This document shows positions 1 to 7,874 of a DNA stretch of 34,744 nucleotides, in pieces (position 1 is the first letter of the stretch; the number at the start of each line of letters is the position of its first letter). Under the pieces are notes generated by a model. That model made no database searches, was not told the DNA's origin, and was given only the letters and a program-made list of their open reading frames with translations. The translations under genes were made by a program, and so were the position numbers. Source of the stretch: Acinetobacter pecorum (GTDB taxonomy: Bacteria > Pseudomonadota > Gammaproteobacteria > Pseudomonadales > Moraxellaceae); contig NZ_JACSPT010000025.1 of assembly GCF_014837015.1 (NCBI RefSeq), positions 1 to 34,744 on the forward strand. The letters run 5' to 3'.

Positions 1-29
1 AAAAAGACTCGGCTTTAAAAGTCCGAGTC
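1..29 (-). terminator. Intrinsic terminator read on the minus strand
   Basis: A 7-bp perfect stem (GACTCGG at 6-12 pairs with CCGAGTC at 23-29) is followed on the minus strand by five U residues (A run at 1-5). It lies downstream of a second minus-strand terminator at 83-114. It is either a backup for the small gene at 148-387 or the end of a unit that extends off the window. Confidence 0.5.
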
Positions 30-82
30 AGGTATTATGGCAACAATATGGTGTTGCACTTCAAATGCTAATCTAAGAAGAT

Positions 83-114
83 AAAAATGCCCGGATAAGT
101 ACCACCATCCGAGC
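83..114 (-). terminator. Intrinsic terminator of the small gene at 148-387
   Basis: On the minus strand an 8-bp stem with one G-U pair (89-96 against 107-114) encloses a 10-nt loop and is followed by a U-rich tract (83-88). It sits about 34 nt past the stop of the 79-aa gene. This supports that gene being a real transcription unit. Confidence 0.6.
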
Positions 115-147
115 TTTAGTAAAAATATAATTTCTTGGCTAAGAAAA

Positions 148-387
148 TTAATGCATTCCTAAATCAGTAATAGCGATAATCTTAATATCCTCTTTTAAAT
201 CAAGATAACTCATGACTTCTTTAGTAATCTGCTCTAGATCAGTTCCACCATGTTCTGCCAGTCCGACAGAAGCATTTTTGAGTTCGACTGTCTTAATTTC
301 ACCGTTCTGCATGTAAGCAATTAAATGTGTGGGTTGAGGACCTGATGGCACTCCTAGATTAACGACACTTTGAAAATCAGCATCCAT
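148..387 (-). CDS. Small hypothetical protein (79 aa)
   Basis: The family was not recognised. The protein is small, acidic and probably cytoplasmic, with no signal peptide or membrane segment. It begins MDADFQSVVNLG and ends IIAITDLGMH. The middle (about residues 22-50) reads like beta strand, loop, then helix. The case for a real gene comes from the surroundings: an AAGGA Shine-Dalgarno sits about 7 nt before the ATG, and a good minus-strand intrinsic terminator follows just after the stop. There is no linked gene of known function, so no role is proposed. Confidence 0.6.
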   Translation of the reverse strand: MDADFQSVVNLGVPSGPQPTHLIAYMQNGEIKTVELKNASVGLAEHGGTDLEQITKEVMSYLDLKEDIKIIAITDLGMH

Positions 388-890
388 TTTTATTCCTTAC
401 AATTTAATTAATGTGTTTCTTATTTAAGCGAAGAAAATAGAGCAAAACAATTGAATGACCTTTATTGATTATTATCCAATTTGTAAAGCGCGACCAGTTG
501 GGTTCTGTGCTGCCAAAGTACATTTTTTTTGCACCTGATGCGTTTCAACCTCATTGCTCGCGTCTACTTATTGCAGATAAACCAGCAACTCAAAGGCCCG
601 ATAATTCTACTTATAAAAAACTTTATGAAAGGCATTCGTATCCAACTAAAGATCGCAAATGTCTTTAACTGTGAGCTGTTTCAGATATTCATCCCCCTCC
701 TTTCAACACAATAGCGGTATTGCCACACAATCTTAAGGTTAGGTATTAGTCGAATCGACAGACCTTCCCGATCTATCCCCCCACCTTTTCATGTAGTTGT
801 GCTTTATTGAATTTAAGCCCACCATCACTTCAACCCATATAAATTTTCCTGCCCAAATGCTCTATACTTTGCATATATTCAAGCAGAGCA

Positions 891-923
891 AAATTATGTA
901 TACCCCGATGTACATAATTTTTT
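891..923. repeat. AT-rich inverted repeat or hairpin (possible terminator)
   Basis: AAATTATGTA at 891-900 and TACATAATTT at 911-920 are perfect 10-bp complements around a 10-nt loop, and a T run continues to 923. It resembles a weak intrinsic terminator on the plus strand. It could also be an operator upstream of the yrfG-hslR pair, whose first start codon lies about 140 nt downstream. Confidence 0.5.
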
Positions 924-940
924 CTTGAAAGGTAAATGAT

Positions 941-1042
941 TTTGTTGAACTTTGAAATTATTTGATCACCGTTAAAGAACGCGAAAGACAGCTAATTTCA
1001 TTGAATCTAAAGCTTTTCTACATGCTTTGTTGAACTTTGAAA
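941..1042 (+). repeat. 17-bp direct repeat, two copies 85 bp apart
   Basis: The sequence TTTGTTGAACTTTGAAA occurs at 941-957 and again at 1026-1042. The second copy ends about 18 nt before the nucleotidase start codon, beside its ribosome binding site. Such a pair could be a duplicated regulator site or the footprint of a local duplication. No protein is known to me to bind it. Confidence 0.6.
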
Positions 1043-1060
1043 AACTTTGGAGAATCCTGA

Positions 1061-1735
1061 ATGCAAAGACCGACTATCATTTTCGATATGGATGGTACTT
1101 TACTTGACCTTGCCTACGATGATTTTATCTGGAACGAGTTATTGCCTGTACGTTATGCAGCAACTCATGGCTGTAGCCTGGAACAAAGCCAAGCGATACT
1201 CTTTGCATTTTATCAGCAACATAATCACACTTTAAACTGGTACTCCTCGCGCTTCTGGACGGCGAAAGTCGGAATTGATGTTTTGGCCATGCAAATTGAA
1301 CATAAAGATAAAGTCGCTTTACGCCCTCACTGTCTTGAATTACTGGATTATCTCAAAAATAACGGCTATCCCATCTGGCTGGCCACCAACGCTGACTGTG
1401 CCGGTCTAGCTTTCAAACTGGATCACTTGAATTTAAGAGATTATTTTGATGTGATTGTCAGCTCAGAAACGATTGGGCATGCCAAAGAATTTGTCGAATT
1501 CTGGCAAGGCCTGAATGCACTGCATCCATTTGATCCCACACATGCTTATTTTATTGATGATACTGAAAAAGTCCTGAATGGCGCCAAAACCTATGGCATT
1601 CAAAATCTGTTGAGCATCCAGCAACCCTCTTCAGCCAAAGTCGCACGCGAGACTTGCAATTACCCGATGCTGGACCAATTAACAGATTTAATTACTCATT
1701 TAAATCAGGCTGAGGTAGAAATAAAATATGCGTAA
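1061..1735 (+). CDS. yrfG: HAD-superfamily GMP/IMP nucleotidase, YrfG-like
   Basis: This is a haloacid-dehalogenase-type phosphatase of 224 aa, about the length of E. coli YrfG (222 aa), which hydrolyses GMP and IMP to nucleosides in the cytosol. HAD motif I is FDMDGTLLD, with nucleophile Asp9 and acid/base Asp11. Motif II is the ATNAD block near residue 110, a Lys follows near 141, and motif IV is YFIDDTEKV near residue 164. A helical cap lies between motifs I and II. The ATG has a GGAG ribosome site about 7 nt upstream. It overlaps hslR by 8 nt, and the yrfG-hslR order is the same in E. coli, which strengthens the assignment. The exact substrate is inferred from the family. Confidence 0.85.
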   Translation: MQRPTIIFDMDGTLLDLAYDDFIWNELLPVRYAATHGCSLEQSQAILFAFYQQHNHTLNWYSSRFWTAKVGIDVLAMQIEHKDKVALRPHCLELLDYLKNNGYPIWLATNADCAGLAFKLDHLNLRDYFDVIVSSETIGHAKEFVEFWQGLNALHPFDPTHAYFIDDTEKVLNGAKTYGIQNLLSIQQPSSAKVARETCNYPMLDQLTDLITHLNQAEVEIKYA

Positions 1736-2168
1736 ATCGTCTTTACCCGAAGATGCGGTAGGCATGCGTATAGACAAATGGCTATGGGCAGCAAGGTTTT
1801 TCAAGACCCGTTCGATTGCCAAACATGCGATTGAAGGCGGTAAAGTTCATCACAATGGTGAACGTGTCAAGGTATCACGCGAAGTCCGTGTCGGCATGGA
1901 ACTGACGATTCAGCAAGGTATCGACAAAAAAACCGTGCTGGTTAAGGAACTTTCTGATGTTCGTGGCCCTGCACCGGTGGCACAAAAACTGTATGAAGAA
2001 ACCGAAGTCAGTATTGCACGTCGGGAATTGATTACATCACAAAGAAAGTTGCATAATCTAGCTCGTCCCGACCATCGTCCAAGCAAGAAAGATCGTCGTG
2101 ACATCAGTAAATTTAAAAATGAAAATAGTCAGAATTTTGATGAGTCATGGTCCTATAATGACGATTAA
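1728..2168 (+). CDS. hslR: Ribosome-associated heat shock protein Hsp15 (S4 domain)
   Basis: Hsp15 binds free 50S subunits that carry a nascent chain and returns stalled subunits to translation. An S4 RNA-binding domain fills about residues 10-75: MRIDKWLWAARFFKTRSIAKHAIEGG followed by the KVHHNGERVKVSREVRVGM segment. A basic tail rich in Arg and Lys (about residues 100-130) ends in an acidic SWSYNDD. The length of 146 aa compares with about 133 in E. coli. The start codon lies inside the end of yrfG (8-nt overlap), which implies translational coupling. A weak terminator-like hairpin follows the stop. Confidence 0.9.
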   Translation: MRKSSLPEDAVGMRIDKWLWAARFFKTRSIAKHAIEGGKVHHNGERVKVSREVRVGMELTIQQGIDKKTVLVKELSDVRGPAPVAQKLYEETEVSIARRELITSQRKLHNLARPDHRPSKKDRRDISKFKNENSQNFDESWSYNDD

Positions 2169-2176
2169 ATTTAAGC

Positions 2177-2208
2177 GTCAGAATATGTCGTACATGCGCT
2201 GACTTTTA
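2177..2208 (+). terminator. Possible weak terminator after hslR
   Basis: GTCAG at 2177-2181 pairs with CTGAC at 2199-2203. A second small stem (ATGT/ACAT) lies inside, and TTTTAT follows. The stems are short and separated by an internal loop, so termination may be partial. It would separate yrfG-hslR from recA. Confidence 0.35.
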
Positions 2209-2313
2209 TAGAACACTAGGGAAAATTCTGTCACTATACACCTGTGGAACAAAGCTCTAATTTAAGACATCCACTTGAGTACTAACTTAGTGACATCGTA
2301 TTGAGGTTGTAAG

Positions 2314-3357
2314 ATGGATGAGAATAAAAACAAGGCGCTCAATGCTGCCTTAAGCCAGATTGAAAAACAGTTTGGTAAAAATACAGTTATGCGTCTTGGT
2401 GACAATACCGTTCAGGCAGTTGAAGCTGTGTCTACAGGTTCTTTAACGCTGGATATCGCGCTCGGTATTGGTGGTTTACCTAAAGGTCGTATCATCGAGA
2501 TCTATGGTCCTGAATCTTCAGGTAAAACCACAATGACATTGCAAGCAATTGCAGAGTGTCAGAAAGCAGGCGGTACATGTGCATTCATTGATGCGGAACA
2601 CGCACTAGATCCTCAATATGCACGTAAGCTTGGTGTAGATATCGACAACCTGCTGGTATCGCAACCCGATCACGGTGAACAGGCACTTGAAATCGCAGAC
2701 ATGCTGGTACGTTCTGGCGCGATCGACATGATCGTTGTCGATTCCGTGGCTGCCTTAACTCCGCGCGCTGAAATTGAAGGCGAAATGGGTGACTCGCATA
2801 TGGGTCTGCAAGCCCGCTTGATGAGCCAGGCACTGCGTAAAATTACCGGTAATGCCAAACGCTCAAACTGTATGGTGATCTTCATTAACCAGATTCGTAT
2901 GAAGATTGGTGTTATGTTTGGTAGCCCTGAAACCACAACTGGTGGTAACGCACTGAAGTTCTATGCATCTGTACGTCTGGATATTCGTCGTATTGGACAA
3001 GTGAAAGAAGGTGACGAGATTGTTGGTTCTGAAACCAAAGTCAAAGTCGTGAAAAACAAAATGGCGCCTCCGTTTAAAGAAGCTTTATTCCAGATTCTTT
3101 ATGGCAAAGGTGTTAACCATCTAGGTGAATTGATCGACCTTGCTGTACAGCAAGAAATCGTGCAGAAAGCCGGTGCGTGGTATTCATATCAAGGCGAAAA
3201 AATTGGCCAAGGTAAGAACAACACCATCCGTTATCTGGAAGAGCATAAAGAAATGGCTCAGACGATTGAAAAACTGATTCGCGACCAGCTTCTGACTAAA
3301 ACAGTGGTTGTTGAAGAAGACAATAGCAAGGAAGAGCCCGACTTTTTAGATGCGTGA
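2314..3357 (+). CDS. recA: Recombinase RecA
   Basis: RecA forms the nucleoprotein filament for homologous recombination and SOS-type signalling. The 347-aa length is typical. The Walker A motif is GPESSGKTT (residues 65-73). The Walker B region is [11 protein letters not shown] (near residue 140). The L1/L2 DNA-binding region includes [18 protein letters not shown] and [20 protein letters not shown], and the C-terminus is acidic ([14 protein letters not shown]). The start has GAGG about 9 nt upstream. I found no canonical E. coli LexA box (CTGT-N8-ACAG) in the 145 nt upstream, which fits Acinetobacter lacking a standard LexA. The promoter itself was not resolved. recX follows after a terminator. 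Confidence 0.98.
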   Translation: MDENKNKALNAALSQIEKQFGKNTVMRLGDNTVQAVEAVSTGSLTLDIALGIGGLPKGRIIEIYGPESSGKTTMTLQAIAECQKAGGTCAFIDAEHALDPQYARKLGVDIDNLLVSQPDHGEQALEIADMLVRSGAIDMIVVDSVAALTPRAEIEGEMGDSHMGLQARLMSQALRKITGNAKRSNCMVIFINQIRMKIGVMFGSPETTTGGNALKFYASVRLDIRRIGQVKEGDEIVGSETKVKVVKNKMAPPFKEALFQILYGKGVNHLGELIDLAVQQEIVQKAGAWYSYQGEKIGQGKNNTIRYLEEHKEMAQTIEKLIRDQLLTKTVVVEEDNSKEEPDFLDA

Positions 3358-3394
3358 TCTTATTAGATGCATCATCTATAAACGTCAAGACACA

Positions 3395-3414
3395 GCGCCC
3401 TACGGGGCGTTTTG
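3395..3414 (+). terminator. Terminator or attenuator between recA and recX
   Basis: CGCCC at 3396-3400 and GGGCG at 3405-3409 form a 5-bp GC stem capped by a UACG loop closed by C-G, a member of the stable UNCG tetraloop class. TTTT follows. It lies about 40 nt past the recA stop and 35 nt before the recX start. Most recA transcripts would therefore stop here and recX would be made by read-through, as is known for E. coli recA-recX. Confidence 0.7.
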
Positions 3415-3448
3415 TTATTATATATGGAATGCAAAATCCGAGAGAATC

Positions 3449-4066
3449 ATGTCAGACGCGAAATTTAGCAAACTGCTCGATTATGAAACTTTAAAACAGC
3501 AGTTCGGCGATGCTGAAGATCATACTCAACCTGCAAAAACAACGCGGCAAGACACTCCTGAATTCGATCCCGAGGAACGCCTGTTTTCTTCATCATCAGC
3601 CAAAGATGAGAAAAAACCAGGACTGACTGGCTCACGTTTACGTTCTTATGCCTTTGCGGTACTGACGCGCAAGGAATATTCCAAAGCTGAACTGATAGAG
3701 AAACTCGCCCTCTATGCAGAGCATCGTGATGAAGTTATTCACCTGGTTGAAGAGCTGTCCCGTGAGAACTATCAAAGTGATCAGCGCGTAGCGGAAACCA
3801 TGTTGTCGAGTCAAAAGCGTAAAGGCAAAGGCCCCAATCAAATTAAACTGAAACTCAAGAGTAAAAAGATTGATGCCGCGCTTATTTCGGAAGAACTCAA
3901 AGAAACCGACTGGGTACAGCAAGCCTACGAGCTAAAAGTCAAAAAATATGGAATAGAAGTCACTAAAGATCCTAAGCTCAAAGCCAAACAGATCCGTTTT
4001 TTGATGTATCGTGGTTTTGAAATGGATGCAATTATCAAGGCAATTAACCGTAAAGCAGATGATTGA
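3449..4066 (+). CDS. recX: RecA modulator RecX
   Basis: RecX binds the RecA filament groove and limits filament growth and ATPase activity. The RecX three-helix repeats fill about residues 60-205, with the hallmarks RLRSYAFAVLTRKEYSKAELIEKL, then ELSRENYQSDQRVAETMLSSQ, then a C-terminal FLMYRGFEMDAIIKAI. I chose the ATG at 3449 (MSDAKFSKLL, 205 aa). The reading frame is open from 3350, but that longer form would overlap the recA stop and read through the terminator hairpin, and its extra 33 residues are not RecX-like. The N-terminal 55 or so residues are low in complexity and poorly conserved in the family. The position directly after recA is the classic arrangement. Confidence 0.9.
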   Translation: MSDAKFSKLLDYETLKQQFGDAEDHTQPAKTTRQDTPEFDPEERLFSSSSAKDEKKPGLTGSRLRSYAFAVLTRKEYSKAELIEKLALYAEHRDEVIHLVEELSRENYQSDQRVAETMLSSQKRKGKGPNQIKLKLKSKKIDAALISEELKETDWVQQAYELKVKKYGIEVTKDPKLKAKQIRFLMYRGFEMDAIIKAINRKADD

Positions 4067-4227
4067 TTATTATTTTATCTGACGGCCTGAATGAATAAGT
4101 GTCTTGGACATTTAATCCCATATAGTTTGAAAAAAGTAAAATACAACATAAGCTAATGATGATTTAATCATTAAACTAATAAGATAATGCTGTGTGAGGA
4201 TATTGAAAAAGGAATGATATTTAAAAA

Positions 4228-4248
4228 TATAAAACTGCGAATTCGCAT
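4228..4248 (-). terminator. Possible terminator of the SRP RNA
   Basis: A perfect 12-bp palindrome (TGCGAATTCGCA, 4236-4247) is followed on the minus strand by GTTTTATATTTTT. As RNA it forms only a 4-bp stem with an AATT loop, so it is a weak terminator. It lies 20-40 nt past the SRP RNA 3' end, in the expected place. Confidence 0.35.
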
Positions 4249-4269
4249 TGTTATTATAATAAGAATATG

Positions 4270-4384
<115 letters not shown>

Positions 4385-4394
4385 ACAAAAACAG

Positions 4395-4422
4395 AGTATA
4401 GAGATTTTTAATCAAGTTGCAA
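4395..4422 (-). promoter_or_regulatory. Sigma70 promoter of ffs
   Basis: On the minus strand TTGCAA (4417-4422) and TATACT (4395-4400) are separated by 16 nt. Transcription would start about 4388, just ahead of the SRP RNA 5' end. Both hexamers are close to consensus, as expected for an abundant stable RNA. Confidence 0.7.
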
Positions 4423-4667
4423 GCCTTGTTTCTTAAAATACCCCTTTCAGCTATCCGTTTGATTATTTTAAAAACAATATCGATATTTCTGCAGCTTTGG
4501 GAGCAATCTTCACAATCAATCCATCAATACTCAGATTCACATGATCTTTGTAAAACCTTGTTGCATTTTCTAAAAATGCCGTTTTTAATGTGTGCAACGT
4601 ATATCAATGATCTACCTTGAAAAGATGAGTAGCGGATCCGCATCTCACAAAGAATTATGGAAATTTT

Positions 4668-5465
4668 ATGATGCTTAAAAAGACCGTATTGTGTGCAGTG
4701 ACAGCACTCTTTACCATGCCTCTATTTGCCAATATTCCTATTGAATCGCGTGGCCTGAGTCAAACCAACAACCAGACTGCAGTCAATACCCCAGCCGCAA
4801 TCCCTGCTGGCGCAGCTCCAGCCGTTCAAACAAATACCAGCTGGCAAATCATGCAAAAGAACCAGCAGCTCGAGAATGATCTGCGGATTTTGCGCGGTAA
4901 AATAGAGGAACAGGAAAACGAGATTGCGCAGCTTAAAAATGAACTGAACAATCGTTATGCCGATCTCGATCAGCGCCTAGAACTGTTACAGCAAAAAATT
5001 GAGCCTACTGAAGACAATCCAACGGAGGAAAACCCACAGGATACTGCACCCAGTCTAAGCGCAAATAAGGTCAATACAGCAAGCAGTGGACAGCAACCTG
5101 CTGAGCTGGAAAAAGCAGCTTATACCGTGGCTTTAGATGCTTATAAAAATGGCGGTGCAGCCAAAGCCATTGCACCCATGCAGAACTTTATCAAGAATAA
5201 CCCGAATAGCGTTTATATCAGCAATGCTTATTTCTGGTTAGCGGAATTCAATCTGGCGATCGACCCGCCAAAATTTGCTGAAGCGAAACGTAATTATCTG
5301 ATTGTCGTTGACCGCTATCCAAATTCTGCGAAAGCCTCCACTGCCCTGTATCAGCTTTATAACATCAGCAAAGATGTCGAAAAGAATGCTACGCTTGCAT
5401 CGCAATATAAAACAAAGCTATTGAAGAATTATCCGAAAGCTGAAGAAATAAAATTTCTTAAGTAA
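4668..5465 (+). CDS. cpoB: CpoB/YbgF-type periplasmic coiled-coil and TPR protein
   Basis: The 265-aa protein has a signal peptide (MMLKKTVLCAVTALFTMPLFA, cleaved before NIP) and a linker. A coiled coil follows (about residues 60-112: KNQQLENDLRILRGKIEEQENEI onward). After an acidic Pro/Thr linker comes a C-terminal tetratricopeptide domain (about 145-265) with YTVALDAYKNGGAAKAIAPMQNFI, then NAYFWLAEFN and the YPNSAKASTALYQL block. This is the layout of CpoB, which couples the Tol system to septal peptidoglycan synthesis. In E. coli it sits after tolB-pal; no tol genes are nearby here. Two ATG codons stand in tandem at the start. Specific CpoB function is inferred. Confidence 0.75.
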   Translation: MMLKKTVLCAVTALFTMPLFANIPIESRGLSQTNNQTAVNTPAAIPAGAAPAVQTNTSWQIMQKNQQLENDLRILRGKIEEQENEIAQLKNELNNRYADLDQRLELLQQKIEPTEDNPTEENPQDTAPSLSANKVNTASSGQQPAELEKAAYTVALDAYKNGGAAKAIAPMQNFIKNNPNSVYISNAYFWLAEFNLAIDPPKFAEAKRNYLIVVDRYPNSAKASTALYQLYNISKDVEKNATLASQYKTKLLKNYPKAEEIKFLK

Positions 5466-5483
5466 AATAGAAAGTTGTAAAGC

Positions 5484-5513
5484 AAAAAAAGACACCATGA
5501 AGGTGTCTTTTTT
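5484..5513. terminator. Bidirectional terminator between cpoB and lpxA
   Basis: GACACC/GGTGTC form a stem with a short loop. An A run lies before it and a T run after it, so it can end both the plus-strand cpoB transcript and the long minus-strand cluster that finishes with lpxA (stop at 5525). Confidence 0.85.
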
Positions 5514-5524
5514 AATTCTGTCAT

Positions 5525-6313
5525 TTAGCGCACGATGCCACGCTTAGACTGCTCAAGTGAATCAATCAGACGTTGTGCTTCAGGAACTTCTGGAAGAATT
5601 TCGCTACGGATTTTCTTAACCGCTTCCTGAGTGGTTAACCCCGATTTATAAATCAGCTTAAAGGATTCACGCAAACCGTTAATGGTATCTTTCGACCAGC
5701 CTTTACGACGCATACCTTCGACATTCATGGCAAATGCATGCGCCGGATTGCCTGAAACCATGACATAAGCCGGGACATCTTTTAGAATTAATGATGCACC
5801 CCCAATCATGCTATAAGAGTCAATCTTGCAGAACTGATGAATTCCAGAGTTACCGCCAATGACGACGTAATCACCTATATGCACATGACCAGCCACACCG
5901 ACATTGTTGGCGAAAATATTATAATCACCGACCATACAGTCATGAGCAATATGCGTATTCACCATGAGCAGATTATGACTGCCAATCTTGGTTATACCTT
6001 GATCCTGGACCGTACCACGATGCAGACTGCAATGCTCGCGAATCTTGTTATGATCACCAATTTCCAGCCAGGTTTCTTCACCTGCGTATTTTAGATCCTG
6101 ACAAACTTCGCCCACACTGGCAAACTGGAAAATTTCGTTATATTCACCTATACGCGTATAGCCTCCCACCACGACATGTGAATGAAGTTTGCTACCCGCC
6201 CCAATAGTGACATTTGGCCCAACAATACAATAAGGACCAATTTCTACACCGGCAGCAATGACTGCTGATGAATCAATAATGGCAGTTGGATGAATCAGGG
6301 GATTATTGCTCAT
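5525..6313 (-). CDS. lpxA: UDP-N-acetylglucosamine O-acyltransferase LpxA
   Basis: LpxA transfers a 3-hydroxyacyl chain from acyl-ACP to UDP-GlcNAc, the first step of lipid A synthesis. The N-terminal two-thirds is a left-handed beta helix of hexapeptide repeats (IHPTAIID, AVIAAGVEIGPY, VTIGAGSKL and so on), followed by a helical C-terminal domain. The catalytic histidine is in NTHIAHDCMVG (about His124, equivalent to His125 of E. coli). I chose the ATG at 6313 (MSNNPLIHP, 262 aa). The frame is open 25 codons further, but only inside fabZ. The start overlaps the fabZ stop in an ATGA junction (4 nt). It is the last gene of the cluster; lpxB, which follows in E. coli, is absent here. Confidence 0.97.
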   Translation of the reverse strand: MSNNPLIHPTAIIDSSAVIAAGVEIGPYCIVGPNVTIGAGSKLHSHVVVGGYTRIGEYNEIFQFASVGEVCQDLKYAGEETWLEIGDHNKIREHCSLHRGTVQDQGITKIGSHNLLMVNTHIAHDCMVGDYNIFANNVGVAGHVHIGDYVVIGGNSGIHQFCKIDSYSMIGGASLILKDVPAYVMVSGNPAHAFAMNVEGMRRKGWSKDTINGLRESFKLIYKSGLTTQEAVKKIRSEILPEVPEAQRLIDSLEQSKRGIVR

Positions 6314-6798
6314 GCCTGCTCGACTTTCTGATGCGAAACCATAATTTCCGCGGTTGTTGCGACGACGCCATCTACTGTGGCAGTACAATTATATTTGTAA
6401 ATGCCGCGTTTATGCATCACTAATTCAGATTTTAAAACCAATTGGTCACCTGCAACCACCTGTTTTTTAAATCTAACCCTCTCAGCACCCGCAAACAGGA
6501 ACAATGAACCCTCGCTTGGAACTTCATTATTCATCACAAAGCCCAAGATTCCAGAAATTTGAGCCAATGCCTCTACAATCAGCACACCCGGCATGATGGG
6601 ATAATTCGGGAAATGGCCTTGCAGAAACTCTTCATTAATTGAGACATTCTTATAACCAACAATGCCATTTTCGGTAATCTCAACAACGCGATCAACCAGT
6701 AAAAATGGATAACGATGGGGCAAATATTCACGAATCTTTTGAATATTCATTGGCAATTCAGGCTTCGTGAATGTAGGCAAATTCGACTCTATCATCAT
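6310..6798 (-). CDS. fabZ: 3-hydroxyacyl-ACP dehydratase FabZ
   Basis: FabZ dehydrates 3-hydroxyacyl-ACP in fatty acid elongation, competing with LpxA and LpxD for the same substrate pool. It is a hot-dog fold of about 150 aa: YLPHRYPFLLVDRV, the catalytic His62 in LQGHFPNYPIMPG and the catalytic Glu76 in VLIVEALAQ. The called start (MMIESNLP, 162 aa) is 2 nt from the lpxD stop. It gives about 10 more residues than E. coli FabZ, so the Met at residue 17 (MNIQKIREYL) is an alternative start. No clear Shine-Dalgarno decides between them. Confidence 0.96.
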   Translation of the reverse strand: MMIESNLPTFTKPELPMNIQKIREYLPHRYPFLLVDRVVEITENGIVGYKNVSINEEFLQGHFPNYPIMPGVLIVEALAQISGILGFVMNNEVPSEGSLFLFAGAERVRFKKQVVAGDQLVLKSELVMHKRGIYKYNCTATVDGVVATTAEIMVSHQKVEQA

Positions 6799-6800
6799 AA

Positions 6801-7871
6801 TTATTTACGCAACTTAAATGTTGATTCAATGGACTCAATTTGAGATTGCATATGATCTAATCGTTTTACCAATTGGGTCAATGGCACATCTGCTAATTGT
6901 CTTAAACGAACCACCGTGCGTTTCCATTGCTGATTTGGCAGCAATCCCATACCTGAAGAATATGTTCCCGCTTCAGTAATGTTATTTGTCACCATTGACA
7001 TTCCAGTTAATGTCACATTATCGACTATATCTAGATGTCCTGATACACCACAAGCACCTGCCAGAATACAGTTTTTGCCAATTGTGGTACTACCTGCAAT
7101 ACCGCATTTAGCCGCAATAGCGGTATTAGCACCAATCTTGACGTTATGGGCGATTTGCACAAGATTATCAATAATGACACCTTGTTCCAAAATCGTGTCA
7201 TCCAAGGCACCACGATCGATACTACAGTTTGAACCAATCCGGACATCATCAGCAATGCGCACCGAACCCAACTGGGCAATACGATGCCATTTACCTTGAT
7301 AAGGCGCAAAACCAAAACCTTCACTGCCAATCACGCTATTGGCATGAATGCGAACACGATTTCCGATTTTGGTTTCACCGGTCAATGTGACATGTGCATC
7401 GATAAAACAGTCATTACCAATTTCAACCTGATTATCTATTTGAACATGCGACTGAATAATCGTGTTTTCACCCACTACGCAGTTCTCGCCAATTACTACA
7501 TAATGTCCAATATAGGCACTGTCAGCAATGATGGCAGATGGATGAATTTGCGCAGTACTCTCAATGCCCCGATTCGTATGCTTTTTCTCAAAAACGTGAG
7601 TCAGAATAGCAAAAGCCAGGTAAGGATTGGCCACTATAATAAAGTTGTGCTTGGACCTTAGCTGCTCTTTTAATTCAGCAGTTACAATCAAAGCGCCCGC
7701 CTGACTCTGAGCAGCCTGTTCCAGATATTTATCTGCATTAACAAATGCCAGGTCTTGAGAAGTTGCCTTTTCAAGACTTGCCAGACCTCTCAAACACAAA
7801 TCTGCCTGACCTGCGTACTCGCCTTGTACAAGGCGAGCAAGATCAGCTAACTGAAGTTTTTGATGATTCAT
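6801..7871 (-). CDS. lpxD: UDP-3-O-acylglucosamine N-acyltransferase LpxD
   Basis: LpxD adds the second hydroxyacyl chain to UDP-3-O-acylglucosamine in the lipid A pathway. Residues 1-100 form the uridine-binding N-terminal domain ([28 protein letters not shown]). Residues 110-315 are hexapeptide beta-helix repeats ([29 protein letters not shown]). The catalytic histidine is about His242 in [15 protein letters not shown]-terminal helix (about 320-356) completes the trimer. The length of 356 aa is normal. It lies 3 nt after skp and 2 nt before fabZ, so these genes are co-translated. Confidence 0.97.
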   Translation of the reverse strand: MNHQKLQLADLARLVQGEYAGQADLCLRGLASLEKATSQDLAFVNADKYLEQAAQSQAGALIVTAELKEQLRSKHNFIIVANPYLAFAILTHVFEKKHTNRGIESTAQIHPSAIIADSAYIGHYVVIGENCVVGENTIIQSHVQIDNQVEIGNDCFIDAHVTLTGETKIGNRVRIHANSVIGSEGFGFAPYQGKWHRIAQLGSVRIADDVRIGSNCSIDRGALDDTILEQGVIIDNLVQIAHNVKIGANTAIAAKCGIAGSTTIGKNCILAGACGVSGHLDIVDNVTLTGMSMVTNNITEAGTYSSGMGLLPNQQWKRTVVRLRQLADVPLTQLVKRLDHMQSQIESIESTFKLRK

Positions 7872-7874
7872 TGA

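Larger units (their letters stand above)
388..1060. other. Gene-poor intergenic stretch of about 670 bp
   Basis: No convincing gene is visible. Two overlapping plus-strand frames (465-668 and 529-714) are open, but they lack a Shine-Dalgarno and any recognisable motif. One of them starts only at TTG. The stretch holds an AT-rich inverted repeat at 891-920 and a 17-bp direct repeat at 941-957 and 1026-1042. The last 10 nt carry a GGAG-type ribosome binding site for the nucleotidase gene. It could be decayed coding DNA, but that is inference. Confidence 0.5.

Noticed and set aside
2210..2313. Sigma70 promoter hexamers for recA
   Set aside because: Several weak candidates (for example TATACA with TAATTT, 17-nt spacing) exist, but none is clearly better than chance.
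3350..3448. Longer N-terminus for RecX
   Set aside because: It overlaps the recA stop, crosses the intrinsic terminator and is not RecX-like. The ATG at 3449 is preferred.
4417..4620. 67-aa plus-strand frame between ffs and cpoB
   Set aside because: It starts inside the ffs promoter, has no ribosome site and no recognisable motif. Chance open frame in AT-rich DNA.
6314..6388. 25-residue N-terminal extension of LpxA
   Set aside because: It lies wholly inside fabZ, and the ATGA overlap at 6310-6313 with a 262-aa product fits the family.
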